Assembly: GCF_022179325.1 (NCBI RefSeq)
Contig: NZ_BPQQ01000016.1
Coordinates: 62,001 to 126,000 of the forward strand
Reading direction: 5' to 3'
From: Methylobacterium isbiliense
GTDB taxonomy: Bacteria; Pseudomonadota; Alphaproteobacteria; Rhizobiales; Beijerinckiaceae
DNA: 64,000 nucleotides
Below are positions 24,146 to 32,682 of this stretch, piece after piece. A model generated the notes under the pieces. That model was not told the origin of the DNA. It searched no databases and worked only from the letters and a program-made list of their open reading frames with translations. Every line of letters begins with the position of its first letter. Positions within the stretch are counted from its first letter, which is position 1. A program made the translations under genes and the position numbers.

Positions 24146-26500
24146 TCAGTTGTTCTCGCGCCAGTTGGCCATCCGCTGCCCGAGCGTGCGGTTGGCTTCG
24201 CTGTCGTAGGCCGAGAGCACCTGCATGAACATCGCCCGGACCTCGGCCTCGGTTAGGGTCGAGCCGCGCATGTCGAACGCGAACGAGCGCGCGTCCGTGA
24301 CCGCCTTCTGACCCCCGCCGCCTGACCGCACACCCGACAGCGACCCGCGCACCATGTCCGTCTGGCGCTCCGTGAGCACCGTTTCGCCTTCCTGCAGGAC
24401 GGCCGCGAACTCGTTCGAGGCGAGCCCGGTGTGGTAGCGAGGGGCGTCGTGGAAGATCCGGGGATCGACGCGGACCCGCGGGATCCCGGGATCACCGACC
24501 CGGCCACCGTCGTGCAGCAGCAGCGCCCCGTCGCTCAGAACCACGGGGGCACTCGCAGCCGCCATCGCGGCACCTCCGCCGCCCCGGAAGAACGACAGCG
24601 CGCCTCCAAACAAGCCGCCGAGCGTGCCGGCGCCGCTCTCGGTCGCCGGAGCTGCTGTCCCCAGGAGACCAGCCAGCGGCCCCGTCCCCGTGAGCAATCC
24701 CTGCAGCGCCATGCGGGCGAGCTGGCGCGAGAGGTTGTGCAGCACATCGGAGAGCTTCTGCCCGTCGATGAGGGCATCCGCGATGCTGTCGCTGAGCGCC
24801 TGCCCGAAGTACTGCGCAGCCTGAGCCGCGAGCTGCTGTTGCTGCTCCAGGGCTGCGATCCGGTCCTTGGCGTGCCCGTATGCGTCGGCCGCCTTGTTGA
24901 TGCGTGCGATCTGCTCATCGCTGAGCTTGATCCCGGCCTGCTGTGCAACTTCGACAGCGCGAGCCAGCTGAACCGCGCGCTGCTTCTCAGCAGTCGACTT
25001 GTTGAAGGCGTCCGCCTCTGCCTTCAGGCCGGCTACTTGCTTTTCGAGGCTACGGGTGAAGCTTTCCACCGCGTCGATGCTCTCGGATGAGGACGAGCGT
25101 GGCGTAGTGGTGATGAGGGGCTTGGTCTTGTCTCCGAAAAACAGATCCGTCACCGACTTTGAGGCACGCTGCGCAGCGGCGATGGTGGTCGGGTTCATCG
25201 ACCCGCGCATCTTGTCCAGCGCGTCCTGCATGCCGGCATCCGCGGCGGGGCCGGTGCGAGACTGGCCGGGCGCAAGGGCGCCGAGCTGCGCAGCGATCGA
25301 AGGCGCTCGCGGTCCGCTCGATAGGCCCGCCCCGCCCTGCTGGAACTCACGCGCTGCGGCTTGCATGCCGCGAAAGGCGTTGAGCGCGATCGATGCGCCT
25401 TGCGCCAGGATCTCTTTCCACGCGATCGCGGCATCCGTGAGCGTCATGCCGGCGCGGGCGAGGTCGGTGTTGAACTGCCGCCCCACGTTGGCCAGCGTGT
25501 TCTCTGCCTCTTCCAGCCGGCGCTTCAGCTCCTGCGCCCGGGTGACGTCCTCCGCCTTCACCACCACGAGGTTGAGGTTGCCGAGGTCAGTCGCGCTCCG
25601 GAGGAGGTCCCGGAACTCCAGGCTGCCGCTCCGCAGCCGGTCAACGATGCTTTCCGGCATCAGCTTGCTGGCGAGGTCCAGGGCCGCGATCTGGGCGCCG
25701 GCCCGGTACATGCCCTCCATGATCTCCAGGGCGGTGCGGAGCTTGTCCTCATCGGTGGCGGAGCCGAGGAAGCGCGGCACGCTCTCGGCCGGAGCATTGC
25801 CGGCCCGCACCTGAGCGCGGAGCTGCCGCTCGAATGCGGATTGGTTGCCACCGGCCCCTTCGGCGTTCGGCTTCTCCGTGCCCTGCATCACGATGAAGGC
25901 CCGGTAAGCCTGCTCTAGCGCCGCTGTAAGATCCTTGGCCTCTACTTTCAGCTCATGGGCGCTATTGGTCCAACGCTGATAAAAATCGGTAGAGACGCCG
26001 AGCCGTGCGCTCTCGGTGCCGATCTTGTTCACACCGTCGAGAGCATCCATCGCGGCCTTTGCCGTTGCCTGCACCGCCTCAAGGGAGACCTTGATGGTGG
26101 CGTATGCTGCGACGTACGGGGCGATGTTGCGGACGAGCGAAAGGGCGCCGGCAGCGGCGAGTGAGCCCGCGCCACTCGCCGCGCCGCTGAGGGCCGCACC
26201 TGCGATCGGAGCGCCGACCTGCACGACCTGCTGACCAGCGGCGTAGGCTGCGGGCGAAGCCGTCGCGATGAGGGACTGCCTAGCGTTCACGGCCGCTGCC
26301 GTGATGCTCTTCGTGATCTCGCTGCCGGACCGCTTCGCGAAGTTGCTCAAGGCCATCTCGGCGGTACGGCTGGCGCCCGTGAACTCCAGCGCGAACTGCG
26401 CGGCACGCTGCTTCGCTGTGTCGGTGACGAGCTGCATCCCGCGCTGAAAATTCGAGACGTTCGCGGTGATGTCGAAGCTGAGGGCTGCGCGCTCGGCCAT
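24146..26500 (-). CDS. Phage tail tape-measure-like protein
   Basis: 784-aa protein, last gene of the capsid operon. It is mostly helical and Ala/Gln-rich, has a hydrophobic segment near residues 85-150 (GAALSGAASGAGSLAAAGAL), coiled-coil stretches (ELKRRLEEAENTLANVGRQF; DRIAALEQQQQLAAQAAQYF) and the C-terminal signature of lambda-H-like tape-measure proteins: FFRGGGGA, LHDGGRVGDPG, YHTGLASNEFAAVLQEGETV, ending in QRMANWRENN. The frame is open upstream to 26935, but ATG 26500 follows a GAAGGA site and the conserved start. Tape-measure proteins set tail length; here no tail-tube gene is present, which is odd. Confidence 0.75.
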   Translation of the reverse strand: MAERAALSFDITANVSNFQRGMQLVTDTAKQRAAQFALEFTGASRTAEMALSNFAKRSGSEITKSITAAAVNARQSLIATASPAAYAAGQQVVQVGAPIAGAALSGAASGAGSLAAAGALSLVRNIAPYVAAYATIKVSLEAVQATAKAAMDALDGVNKIGTESARLGVSTDFYQRWTNSAHELKVEAKDLTAALEQAYRAFIVMQGTEKPNAEGAGGNQSAFERQLRAQVRAGNAPAESVPRFLGSATDEDKLRTALEIMEGMYRAGAQIAALDLASKLMPESIVDRLRSGSLEFRDLLRSATDLGNLNLVVVKAEDVTRAQELKRRLEEAENTLANVGRQFNTDLARAGMTLTDAAIAWKEILAQGASIALNAFRGMQAAAREFQQGGAGLSSGPRAPSIAAQLGALAPGQSRTGPAADAGMQDALDKMRGSMNPTTIAAAQRASKSVTDLFFGDKTKPLITTTPRSSSSESIDAVESFTRSLEKQVAGLKAEADAFNKSTAEKQRAVQLARAVEVAQQAGIKLSDEQIARINKAADAYGHAKDRIAALEQQQQLAAQAAQYFGQALSDSIADALIDGQKLSDVLHNLSRQLARMALQGLLTGTGPLAGLLGTAAPATESGAGTLGGLFGGALSFFRGGGGAAMAAASAPVVLSDGALLLHDGGRVGDPGIPRVRVDPRIFHDAPRYHTGLASNEFAAVLQEGETVLTERQTDMVRGSLSGVRSGGGGQKAVTDARSFAFDMRGSTLTEAEVRAMFMQVLSAYDSEANRTLGQRMANWRENN

Positions 26501-26502
26501 GT

Positions 26503-26901
26503 TCAGTCCTTCATGTCCTGGGAAAGCCCGCGGCCTATGCGATCGGCGCCATCCATCTCGGTCTCGAATGCGACCGGCCCGAAGAATGGCTGGGGACGCT
26601 GTCCGGGGCCGGTTCGACTGGGGAGCCGGCCGAACTCGATGGCGCGGATGTAATCGTACTCCGCCTGGGTGGTCTCCGGGCCGCCGGCCAGCACGCGAGC
26701 CCCGGCCTGATCGGGCAGTGGCTCCCAGCGTATGCTGGCCCGGGCGGTGCCGGAGCGCGCCGGGATCTGCTCTTGCATCGCCTCGACGGCGCGCTGTGCC
26801 TCCCCCTCGGCGCGCGACTGTGCCGCCGCCTTCAGCTTGCGCTCGGTATTGGCGAGCTGCGCGACGAACAGCGCGAGGTTGCCGACGCGCCCACCGATCA
26901 T
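26503..26901 (-). CDS. HK97 gp10-like head-tail/tail completion protein
   Basis: 132-aa protein with the pattern of HK97 gp10: N-terminal helix (LANTERKLKAAAQSRAEGEA), then RSGTARASIRWEPL and the IEFGRLPSR ... RPQPFFGPVAFE motif close to the C-terminus. Gp10-like proteins join the portal-connector complex to the tail. The gene starts within the stop of the upstream gene and ends two bases before the tape-measure start, so the three are one translational unit. Confidence 0.7.
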   Translation of the reverse strand: MIGGRVGNLALFVAQLANTERKLKAAAQSRAEGEAQRAVEAMQEQIPARSGTARASIRWEPLPDQAGARVLAGGPETTQAEYDYIRAIEFGRLPSRTGPGQRPQPFFGPVAFETEMDGADRIGRGLSQDMKD

Positions 26902-27317
26902 GACGGCACCGAGAAAACGGCCTTGTCTTCGTCAAGACCGAACAGGAACCCGGTCATCACGAGGCCGGCGAGCGCCGCCCACATGGCCATAGGTTGCCGC
27001 TGTACCAAGGCCTCTACCACGTGAGGATCCACGCCCTGCGTCCGCACGACAGCATCGGCAAGACTGCCATCCAACCGGCGCAGTGGCATCGGCGGCTGGT
27101 GGCGATCCGGAGGAGCAGGATGAGACGCGCGTAGGACGGCAAGCACGTCCGCCGCCGTCCACTTTTCTTCGGTGAGGCGCCGCCACACCTCAAGGGCCGA
27201 GCCGACGTCCAGTTCGAGGCGCCCGAGTGCGGCGTGCGTCCGGGGGATCTCGAACCGGACTGCCTTGCCACCGATCGATGCAATGACATGGCTAACAACG
27301 TTGGGGGTCTCGCTCAT
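26898..27317 (-). CDS. Tail-assembly-chaperone-like protein (GTA gp10-type)
   Basis: 139-aa protein with a segment typical of small phage or gene-transfer-agent proteins that lie just before the tape measure: RTHAALGRLELDVGSALEVW, RRLTEEKWTAADVLAVLRAS. The C-terminal part (MAMWAALAGLVMTGFLFGLD) is hydrophobic. Position, between gp10-like and adaptor genes and upstream of the tape measure, fits a tail assembly chaperone, but the match is by general pattern only. Confidence 0.45.
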   Translation of the reverse strand: MSETPNVVSHVIASIGGKAVRFEIPRTHAALGRLELDVGSALEVWRRLTEEKWTAADVLAVLRASHPAPPDRHQPPMPLRRLDGSLADAVVRTQGVDPHVVEALVQRQPMAMWAALAGLVMTGFLFGLDEDKAVFSVPS

Positions 27318-27643
27318 GTCTCTTCCTCGCTATTCCGGGCAACCGCCTGCAACTGGAGTTTCAGTCCATAATCAACAATTCCGGTGATCTCAAAGATCTG
27401 CCCATTATCGTTGATCCTCATTTCGCGAGTGATGCCGGGCTGGTTCCAGATAGTGAATGTAGCAGTTTGCTCACTATTTCTGCCACCCAATGCGATGAAT
27501 TCGCGCGCTGTCATGTCGCGACGATAAGCCCAACTGTTTGTGAATAATTCCCATAACCGAATAATCTCGTTACTGACGGGGTCGCGGGCCTTCGTCGCGG
27601 CCTCTATGGCAATCATGCGGTTCATGGCGCCAGCGCCGACCAT
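27314..27643 (-). CDS. Phage head-tail adaptor (head closure) protein
   Basis: 109-aa protein resembling the SPP1 gp16/HK97 gp9-type head closure family: NRMIAIEAATKARDPVSNEI, then LWELFTNSWAYRRDMTAREF, FTIWNQPGITREMRIND and FEITGIVDYGLKLQLQAVAR are the usual small beta-barrel strands. ATG 27643 is preceded by GAGGGAG. The coding sequence is clearly poorer in GC than the chromosome. A 187-bp gap separates it from the portal gene; it contains no gene that I can support. Confidence 0.75.
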   Translation of the reverse strand: MVGAGAMNRMIAIEAATKARDPVSNEIIRLWELFTNSWAYRRDMTAREFIALGGRNSEQTATFTIWNQPGITREMRINDNGQIFEITGIVDYGLKLQLQAVARNSEEET

Positions 27644-27830
27644 CGTAGTGCTCCCTCGTCAGGATGCCGGCCGCGCGATGCGCGAAAGCCGCGCGACCGG
27701 CCATGTCGATCGGACAGAGCCTCCGACGGGGCGCCGGCTCATCCCCGTGGATGCAGGGCCGCCGGCTGCCGGTGTTCTGAGCCACCTCCGGCTGGGCTTT
27801 GCCTGGGGACGTTGACACCCCGGCAATCGG

Positions 27831-29123
27831 TCAGGCCGCCGCATTGGCAGGCGGCACCTGCTGCTGTGGCGGCGCAGCAGGTGTGGTGTTGGGGTTCGCG
27901 TAGAGGTTGCCACCAGGACGTGGCGGCAGGCCCTCCATGCGGCGTGCATCGTTCGGACACAGAACCGTCGCCTCAATGCCTTCTCGATAGGCCGCGAACC
28001 GTGCCGCAAGGTCGCCGCGCAACAGGCCGGTGAGGTCGTGCTCGATGACAAACTGACGCCGGCTTTCCGTCGTCAGCAGCGATCGCATCAACTCGGTTTC
28101 GATCCGACGCGCCCACGGGGTGAAGCAATCTCGCACCAACGCCCGGCTCTCTTCGGACAGGCTTCCATAGCTGGCGTTCTTGCCTAGGCCCACGACAGAG
28201 AGCGGCACGCCGTAGAGACGCGCCACATCCTCCATGCCGGTGAGCCTGCTTTCATGGAACTGCGCCTCACGGCCCGAAGGCGCCAAAGGTTTGGCAGTAA
28301 GACCCCCTTCAAGTAGGAGAGTAAAAGGCTCGTTACGAAGACGCTGAACTCTTTCGTGCAATTGTTTTTTGAGCCTTTGAAAAGCGTTCTCTGCCATATC
28401 ATGCCCATACGGACTAGCAGCTTGATTGCCCTGTGCAGCAGAGAAAAAAGAAGCATCTGTCTCAAACGAAAGATCAGGTGTGAAACCTCGATCAACTTGC
28501 GACTGCGCAAGGTCCGCCTGTCCGACGACAAGACCGATCGCGGCCCCGGCCCACTGCAACGGCGAGACCCCGATAAAGCCGTCCCGCGTCGCATAGCGCA
28601 GGTGCACGGTCTCATCCTGCGTCAGAACAATCGTGCCATGCACAGGGTCTGTTACCCGGAAGCGCAACCTTCCGGATGGTAATCGTTCGATGCCGACCCA
28701 TGGGTGGGGCAGGTGATCGATGGCGATCACTCGGCCCCGCCCGTCGATGTGCTGGCGGGCGAAGCCGTTCCCCCACGTCGCGACGTCCCGCACCAATCCC
28801 TCGCGCACGCTGAAGGCCGTGGCGCGATCGTTCGACACGCTGTTAAGCAGCGGCATCAGGTAGTGGTCAGGAGCGGGCTCGCGTCCGCCGTCTTCGGTCA
28901 GCCGCAGGACGTTCAGCGGCAGGCTCGCAAGGCCCTCCGCAATGAGGCTCACGCATCTGGCCGCAACGGCGATGCACTGAACGGCCTCGTCGGGGCTAGC
29001 GTATTGGCGACCGTTCCACCCCAAGCCGAAGTAGCTCGCCAGGAACGGGTCGCTCGCCTTCACGGCTGGGGCGGGCGGACTGGCACGGGTCTCCAAGCCC
29101 AGGAAACGGCGCAGCGCGCCCAT
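27831..29123 (-). CDS. HK97-family phage portal protein
   Basis: 430-aa portal, the dodecameric ring through which DNA enters the head. Family landmarks: AVQCIAVAARCVSLIAEGLA, LPLNVLRLTEDG, HYLMPLLNSVSND near residue 90, REGLVRDVATWGNGFARQHI, FIGVSPLQWAGAAIGL, and the C-terminal ESRLTGMEDVARLYGVPLSV, YGSLSEESRALVRDCFTPWA, ETELMRSLL. The gene lies one base after the protease gene. Between about 28321 and 28500 the DNA is only about 45% GC by hand count, without breaking the frame, as if that part had been exchanged with another phage. Confidence 0.9.
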   Translation of the reverse strand: MGALRRFLGLETRASPPAPAVKASDPFLASYFGLGWNGRQYASPDEAVQCIAVAARCVSLIAEGLASLPLNVLRLTEDGGREPAPDHYLMPLLNSVSNDRATAFSVREGLVRDVATWGNGFARQHIDGRGRVIAIDHLPHPWVGIERLPSGRLRFRVTDPVHGTIVLTQDETVHLRYATRDGFIGVSPLQWAGAAIGLVVGQADLAQSQVDRGFTPDLSFETDASFFSAAQGNQAASPYGHDMAENAFQRLKKQLHERVQRLRNEPFTLLLEGGLTAKPLAPSGREAQFHESRLTGMEDVARLYGVPLSVVGLGKNASYGSLSEESRALVRDCFTPWARRIETELMRSLLTTESRRQFVIEHDLTGLLRGDLAARFAAYREGIEATVLCPNDARRMEGLPPRPGGNLYANPNTTPAAPPQQQVPPANAAA

Positions 29124-29124
29124 C

Positions 29125-29664
29125 TCAGCCTCCGAGAGTGTCGAGGTAGCGTCGGGCGATCGAAAGCCGCTGTCGGGGCTCGTAGACCCCTCCGCGCGCT
29201 TCCACAGTCGTCTGGCGGTAGGCGGGCCATCCGCTGATGACGGACACCTCCGCGAGGTCTACGGCGCGCAGCTCGCGCAGGTCGCCGGTCCACACCTCGC
29301 CCCCAGGCCGGACACTGAAGCCGAACGACATCCCGCCGAGGTCGCCACGCTCCGCCATCACCAACACGTCTCGGCCCTCGCTGGTGTCGGGCAGATCCAG
29401 CTCGAACGCGAGCCCGCGCGCATCCTCCCTCAGTCGCAGTGTGCCGCTCTTCGTTCGGCCGAGCACGCGTCTGGCATCGTGATCCCGTAGTGCGAGCACG
29501 TCGCCCGCCAGAGAAGCCGTGAAGGCGCCCGGCGCGATCCGCTCGCGGATCGCGCCACGGGACGGATCGGCAATGCGCGCCTCCACGCCGAAGACAGCCG
29601 CCAGCCCTGTAAGGCGCCGGCCGGCTGCGCGGACTTCGAGGGCTGCAGCGCGCTGTTCCATCAC
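29125..29664 (-). CDS. HK97-family prohead protease
   Basis: 179-aa serine protease that trims the capsid scaffold domain during head maturation. Start region MMEQRAAALEVRAAGRRLTG; catalytic His in LALRDHDARRVLG and catalytic Ser in LGGMSFGFSV; LRAVDLAEVSVISGWPAYRQ is the usual C-terminal strand. It overlaps the capsid gene upstream by four bases and ends one base before the portal. The order capsid-protease-portal is the reverse of the usual portal-protease-capsid. Confidence 0.9.
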   Translation of the reverse strand: MMEQRAAALEVRAAGRRLTGLAAVFGVEARIADPSRGAIRERIAPGAFTASLAGDVLALRDHDARRVLGRTKSGTLRLREDARGLAFELDLPDTSEGRDVLVMAERGDLGGMSFGFSVRPGGEVWTGDLRELRAVDLAEVSVISGWPAYRQTTVEARGGVYEPRQRLSIARRYLDTLGG

Positions 29665-30929
29665 GCCAACGTCGTCGGGACGTCGTCGGCGTAGACGAAT
29701 GCTTCCGGATGACGGATGGCAACGTCCGCGTCGAGGAATGCATGCAGATAAGCGCCGCCCTTCTTGGCGATACTGTCAGCATACGGGTTAAGAACGATGT
29801 CAACCGACGAGAAGTAAGCGACGATCAACTGCGACCACGAACCGTAGTAGATTTCCGAAAGGTTCGTGCCAGCCCCGAGATTGGACGGTATCTGCGTTGT
29901 GAACTCAACGCGCTCCTGATTGAAGATGGTCGAGACACCCAACGGCATCCCATCCTGAGTGAGGAGTTTGGAGGCGACTGCGCGCACCTGAGGGCTCGTG
30001 AGGTAGCCCGTACCGCCCTCAATGTTCGCAGCATCAATGGCGCCGATCATCGATGCGGTCAGATTGATCCAGTCTTGCGCCGACTTCTCCGTGCCGAACG
30101 TCAGCTTCGGCACGCCGGCCGTGCCCTTGATGCCAGCCGGCGCGGCTCCTGATCCCGTCCCGCGAACGGCCATCAGGTCGAGCGCCTGGGCGAGCAGCCA
30201 TCCGAGGTCGTTCCGCAGGACGGTTTCGATCTGAGGTGCCTGGATGAGCATCCGGCGGCTCATCTCGTAATTGCCCGTGACAGTGTGCGGCTCAATGCTG
30301 ATCTTGTCGAAGGTGGGGTCGGCCTGCGGGCCTTCCTGATGCTCTCCGACCCATCCCACAGTGCCCGAAGACTTCAGGCGCGGCAGGTCGAGGTTCGAGC
30401 TGAGGCCGGACAGCACGGTTGCGCCGAGGCTCTGCACCTTCAGAGCGGGCCGCGGTCGGTCGATCAGCGGGCCGAGGTTCGTCGCTATGAGCGCGCCAGC
30501 CGGACCACCCGCAGGCGTCTGTGTGCCGACGTACCGGCGCTCGTTGCCGAGAAGTGCCGAGGCCGGGACGGCGATGGCGCCCTGCCGGCCTGATCGATGC
30601 TCGCGGGCATACTCGCCCTCGGCACCTGTCAGCCGACCGTTCTCCAGGAACTCGCCGATCGCCTTGCCGACGCTGTATCTCGCCTCCAACTCCGCCATGC
30701 CACCGTGGCCAGCGATGGGCTCGCCTTCCATGCGGCGCTCCATGTCGGCCACGGTCTCGGCTCGGCCGATCTGCGCCTCCAGGTTCGACACCTCGCCCTT
30801 GAGCACGTCGAAACGGCCTTGCTCCTGCTGGTTCAGGTCGCGCGTCTCTCGTTCGGCCACGTCGCACAGACCGCGCATCTCCTGCACACGCGCGGCGCGC
30901 TGCTGGCGAAGTTCCATAAGTGTTGCCAC
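29661..30929 (-). CDS. HK97-family major capsid protein
   Basis: 422-aa major capsid protein. Residues 1-75 are a charged coiled coil (LRQQRAARVQEMRGLCDVAE and following) typical of the delta scaffold domain removed by the protease. The mature fold begins around residue 115 and includes LIATNLGPLIDRPRPALKVQ, the GWVGEHQEGPQADPTFDKIS segment, VTGNYEMSRRMLIQAPQIET, and the C-terminal IYYGSWSQLIVAYFSSVDIV. A complete capsid gene on an 11-kb element means the element can build its own head. Confidence 0.93.
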   Translation of the reverse strand: MATLMELRQQRAARVQEMRGLCDVAERETRDLNQQEQGRFDVLKGEVSNLEAQIGRAETVADMERRMEGEPIAGHGGMAELEARYSVGKAIGEFLENGRLTGAEGEYAREHRSGRQGAIAVPASALLGNERRYVGTQTPAGGPAGALIATNLGPLIDRPRPALKVQSLGATVLSGLSSNLDLPRLKSSGTVGWVGEHQEGPQADPTFDKISIEPHTVTGNYEMSRRMLIQAPQIETVLRNDLGWLLAQALDLMAVRGTGSGAAPAGIKGTAGVPKLTFGTEKSAQDWINLTASMIGAIDAANIEGGTGYLTSPQVRAVASKLLTQDGMPLGVSTIFNQERVEFTTQIPSNLGAGTNLSEIYYGSWSQLIVAYFSSVDIVLNPYADSIAKKGGAYLHAFLDADVAIRHPEAFVYADDVPTTLA

Positions 30930-30930
30930 G

Positions 30931-31527
30931 TTATTCTCCTGTGTCTGCCGTATAGAAGAGGGCTGACAGAGAAGAAAACGTCCGCTCTGTCACGGTAGAT
31001 GTCACAACTTTGTCTACTGCATAACCTGCAGGCAGCTCATCAAGTGCCACCTGTGCGACGTCCGGCGACCGGATCCAGTTCGCCACGAGGCGCCACTCAG
31101 CGCCGTCCCGCAGGCGCAGCTCAGCCACCGGCCAGGGCCGGCTGACGCGAAGCTGCCAGCGAGAGCTGGGCATCGCCGTCTCCACCGCGGGCCACCCGCT
31201 CACGAGCGCGGCAATCGCCTGCTCGAAGGGGAGAGACAGGATGCCGGGTAGCGGATCGGGCAACCGGTCGCGATCCGGCACAGGCAGGCTGCGCAGTCCA
31301 GTGTAGCGCTGCACGGCCTCCGGGCTGGCGCTCGGGCCGTCGGCGGCGAGGATCGCGATCAGCATCGTCGCGGCGTTCTGATGCGACGCCTGCGCGGCAC
31401 CCCAGCCCTTCACGCTTGGCGGCAGCATGCCGGCCTCCCGCAGGCTGCGGGCGACGGTCTCGACGGCAAACTCTGATCGGCCGTCGAGGCGGGCAAGCAC
31501 GGCCTGCAAGGCGGGGAAGCGCGGCAT
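30931..31527 (-). CDS. Unknown element protein preceding the capsid gene
   Basis: 198-aa protein of unknown function, first gene of the capsid operon and one base upstream of the major capsid gene. The N-terminal part (VLARLDGRSEFAVETVARSL, REAGMLPPSVKGWGAAQASH, NAATMLIAILAADGPS) looks like a helical, possibly DNA-binding domain; the later part is beta-rich (RWQLRVSRPWPVAELRLRDG). It occupies the place where phages carry a small terminase gene, but I cannot show that activity. ATG 31527 with GAGAGAGG upstream is preferred over the longer frame to 31578, which would overlap the likely promoter. Confidence 0.6.
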   Translation of the reverse strand: MPRFPALQAVLARLDGRSEFAVETVARSLREAGMLPPSVKGWGAAQASHQNAATMLIAILAADGPSASPEAVQRYTGLRSLPVPDRDRLPDPLPGILSLPFEQAIAALVSGWPAVETAMPSSRWQLRVSRPWPVAELRLRDGAEWRLVANWIRSPDVAQVALDELPAGYAVDKVVTSTVTERTFSSLSALFYTADTGE

Positions 31528-31548
31528 GGTACGTCCTCTCTCACTGAG

Positions 31549-31578
31549 AACATACGCAGAACCGGCCTTATTGTTCAA
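31549..31578 (-). promoter_or_regulatory. Putative promoter of the capsid operon
   Basis: On the minus strand: TTGAAC, 18-base spacer, TATGTT, ending about 21 bases before the ATG at 31527. The 179-bp gap 31528-31706 has no other gene and is more AT-rich than the flanks. Confidence 0.35.
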
Positions 31579-31706
31579 GTCTCAGCGTTCACAATGGCTG
31601 AAATGCCGCTCGCTCAAAAAAGGAGTGGGAACGCAAAGCGCGCTTTCGATGGAGACGCCCGGTCCCGGGATCGCGGATCGAATTTCAAAAGCGAGGCCCC
31701 CGGGGT

Positions 31707-32375
31707 TTAATCTCCCAGGTCGACAGCGAGCCACGCATGGCGATCACAGTACCAATCGATTTCGGATGCACTCCGGAACACGGTCGCAGCCTTGCCGCAC
31801 TCACAGCATCGCCTCGTGTCCTCTGCTGGAGCCATATCCTGACCCGATAGAGATAGCTCTGAAGGTGTAGAGGTAAGGTGTAATGGGTCCTTCATCCTCG
31901 CAGGGTCAGACCCTTCAAATTCGCAGGGGCTCAAGCGTGCTCTGCCCTTCAATCTTGCAAGGGTTCGCTCGCCTCGTGCACGCTGCGATCGGCGCTCCGC
32001 ACGCTTCCCGGGTCGGGCATCGCGCTTCGCCCCGAGGTCGTCGAGGATGGCGTTCACGGGCTCATCGCTGATGCTGTAAGCCGTGGAGCTGCGGCCTTTG
32101 CCCTCCACGAACGTGAAGTAGCCGGCATCCGCAATCGCCCTGCGCGCACGCCATGCGCTGCTCTGCGACTTGAAGCCCGGCACCTCATCCGCAAGCGTGT
32201 CGTCCGCGATGATAGCCTTGCGGGTCTGTGCATTCGTGGCCTGGAGAATGCGTGCCAGCATCCTGAATTCGCTGGCGCGGAGCCGACTGTCGGCGCAGGC
32301 GGCGTTCAGGATGTCGAGCTTCCAACTGGTGAAGCTGCGGGCGTCGTCAGCTTTCGGCTGCTTGCGGTCCTGCAT
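31707..32375 (-). CDS. Winged-helix protein with C-terminal zinc-ribbon-like motif
   Basis: 222-aa protein. The N-terminal part (ARSFTSWKLDILNAACADSR; ASEFRMLARILQATNAQTRK; SQSSAWRARRAIADAGYFTF; VEGKGRSSTAYSISDEP) has the shape of a winged-helix domain used in phage and plasmid replication or control proteins. A basic linker follows. The last 45 residues carry CCECGKAAT and a later WYCDRHAW, a CxxC/CxxH pattern that would bind zinc. It lies between the small early genes and the capsid operon, so it may start replication or control late genes; neither is shown. It overlaps the preceding gene by 29 bp. Confidence 0.6.
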   Translation of the reverse strand: MQDRKQPKADDARSFTSWKLDILNAACADSRLRASEFRMLARILQATNAQTRKAIIADDTLADEVPGFKSQSSAWRARRAIADAGYFTFVEGKGRSSTAYSISDEPVNAILDDLGAKRDARPGKRAERRSQRARGERTLARLKGRARLSPCEFEGSDPARMKDPLHLTSTPSELSLSGQDMAPAEDTRRCCECGKAATVFRSASEIDWYCDRHAWLAVDLGD

Positions 32376-32682
32376 GGTTCGCGGCCTCGGCCGCGGTCGC
32401 ACGACCCGCCAGCTCTCGAAGCTCCCCGTCGTGGCGGGCTGCGTCTTCGGCGGCGTTCTCAGCCGCTTCGATCGCGCGTTCCAGCAGGCGCACCAGCATG
32501 CGCGCCTGCCGCAGGTTCAAGTCAACGTAGGTCCGAAGATCCGGGGCGCCGCTAGTTGGGACGCGAGCACGCACCTCAACGGACGGAAGGCGCCCCACGA
32601 GATGAGCCGTCACGATGAACCGGCGCCCTGACATGCCGTCGATGGCAGCCTTGTCGACGACGCGGCGAAGGGTCTTTGTCAT
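32347..32682 (-). CDS. Hypothetical element protein
   Basis: 111-aa protein without a recognised family. First half is beta-rich and basic (GRRFIVTAHLVGRLPSVEVR); second half is a long Ala/Arg/Glu helix (LRQARMLVRLLERAIEAAEN and on). ATG overlaps the stop of the small gene upstream (ATGA), and its 3' end overlaps the winged-helix gene, so it is in one operon with both. Confidence 0.5.
   Translation of the reverse strand: MTKTLRRVVDKAAIDGMSGRRFIVTAHLVGRLPSVEVRARVPTSGAPDLRTYVDLNLRQARMLVRLLERAIEAAENAAEDAARHDGELRELAGRATAAEAANHAGPQAAES

Noticed and set aside
24146-31527. The capsid genes as a gene transfer agent cluster
   Set aside because: They are flanked by att repeats with an integrase, the head-gene order differs from the Rhodobacter-type agent, and the terminase and tail genes of that cluster are missing.
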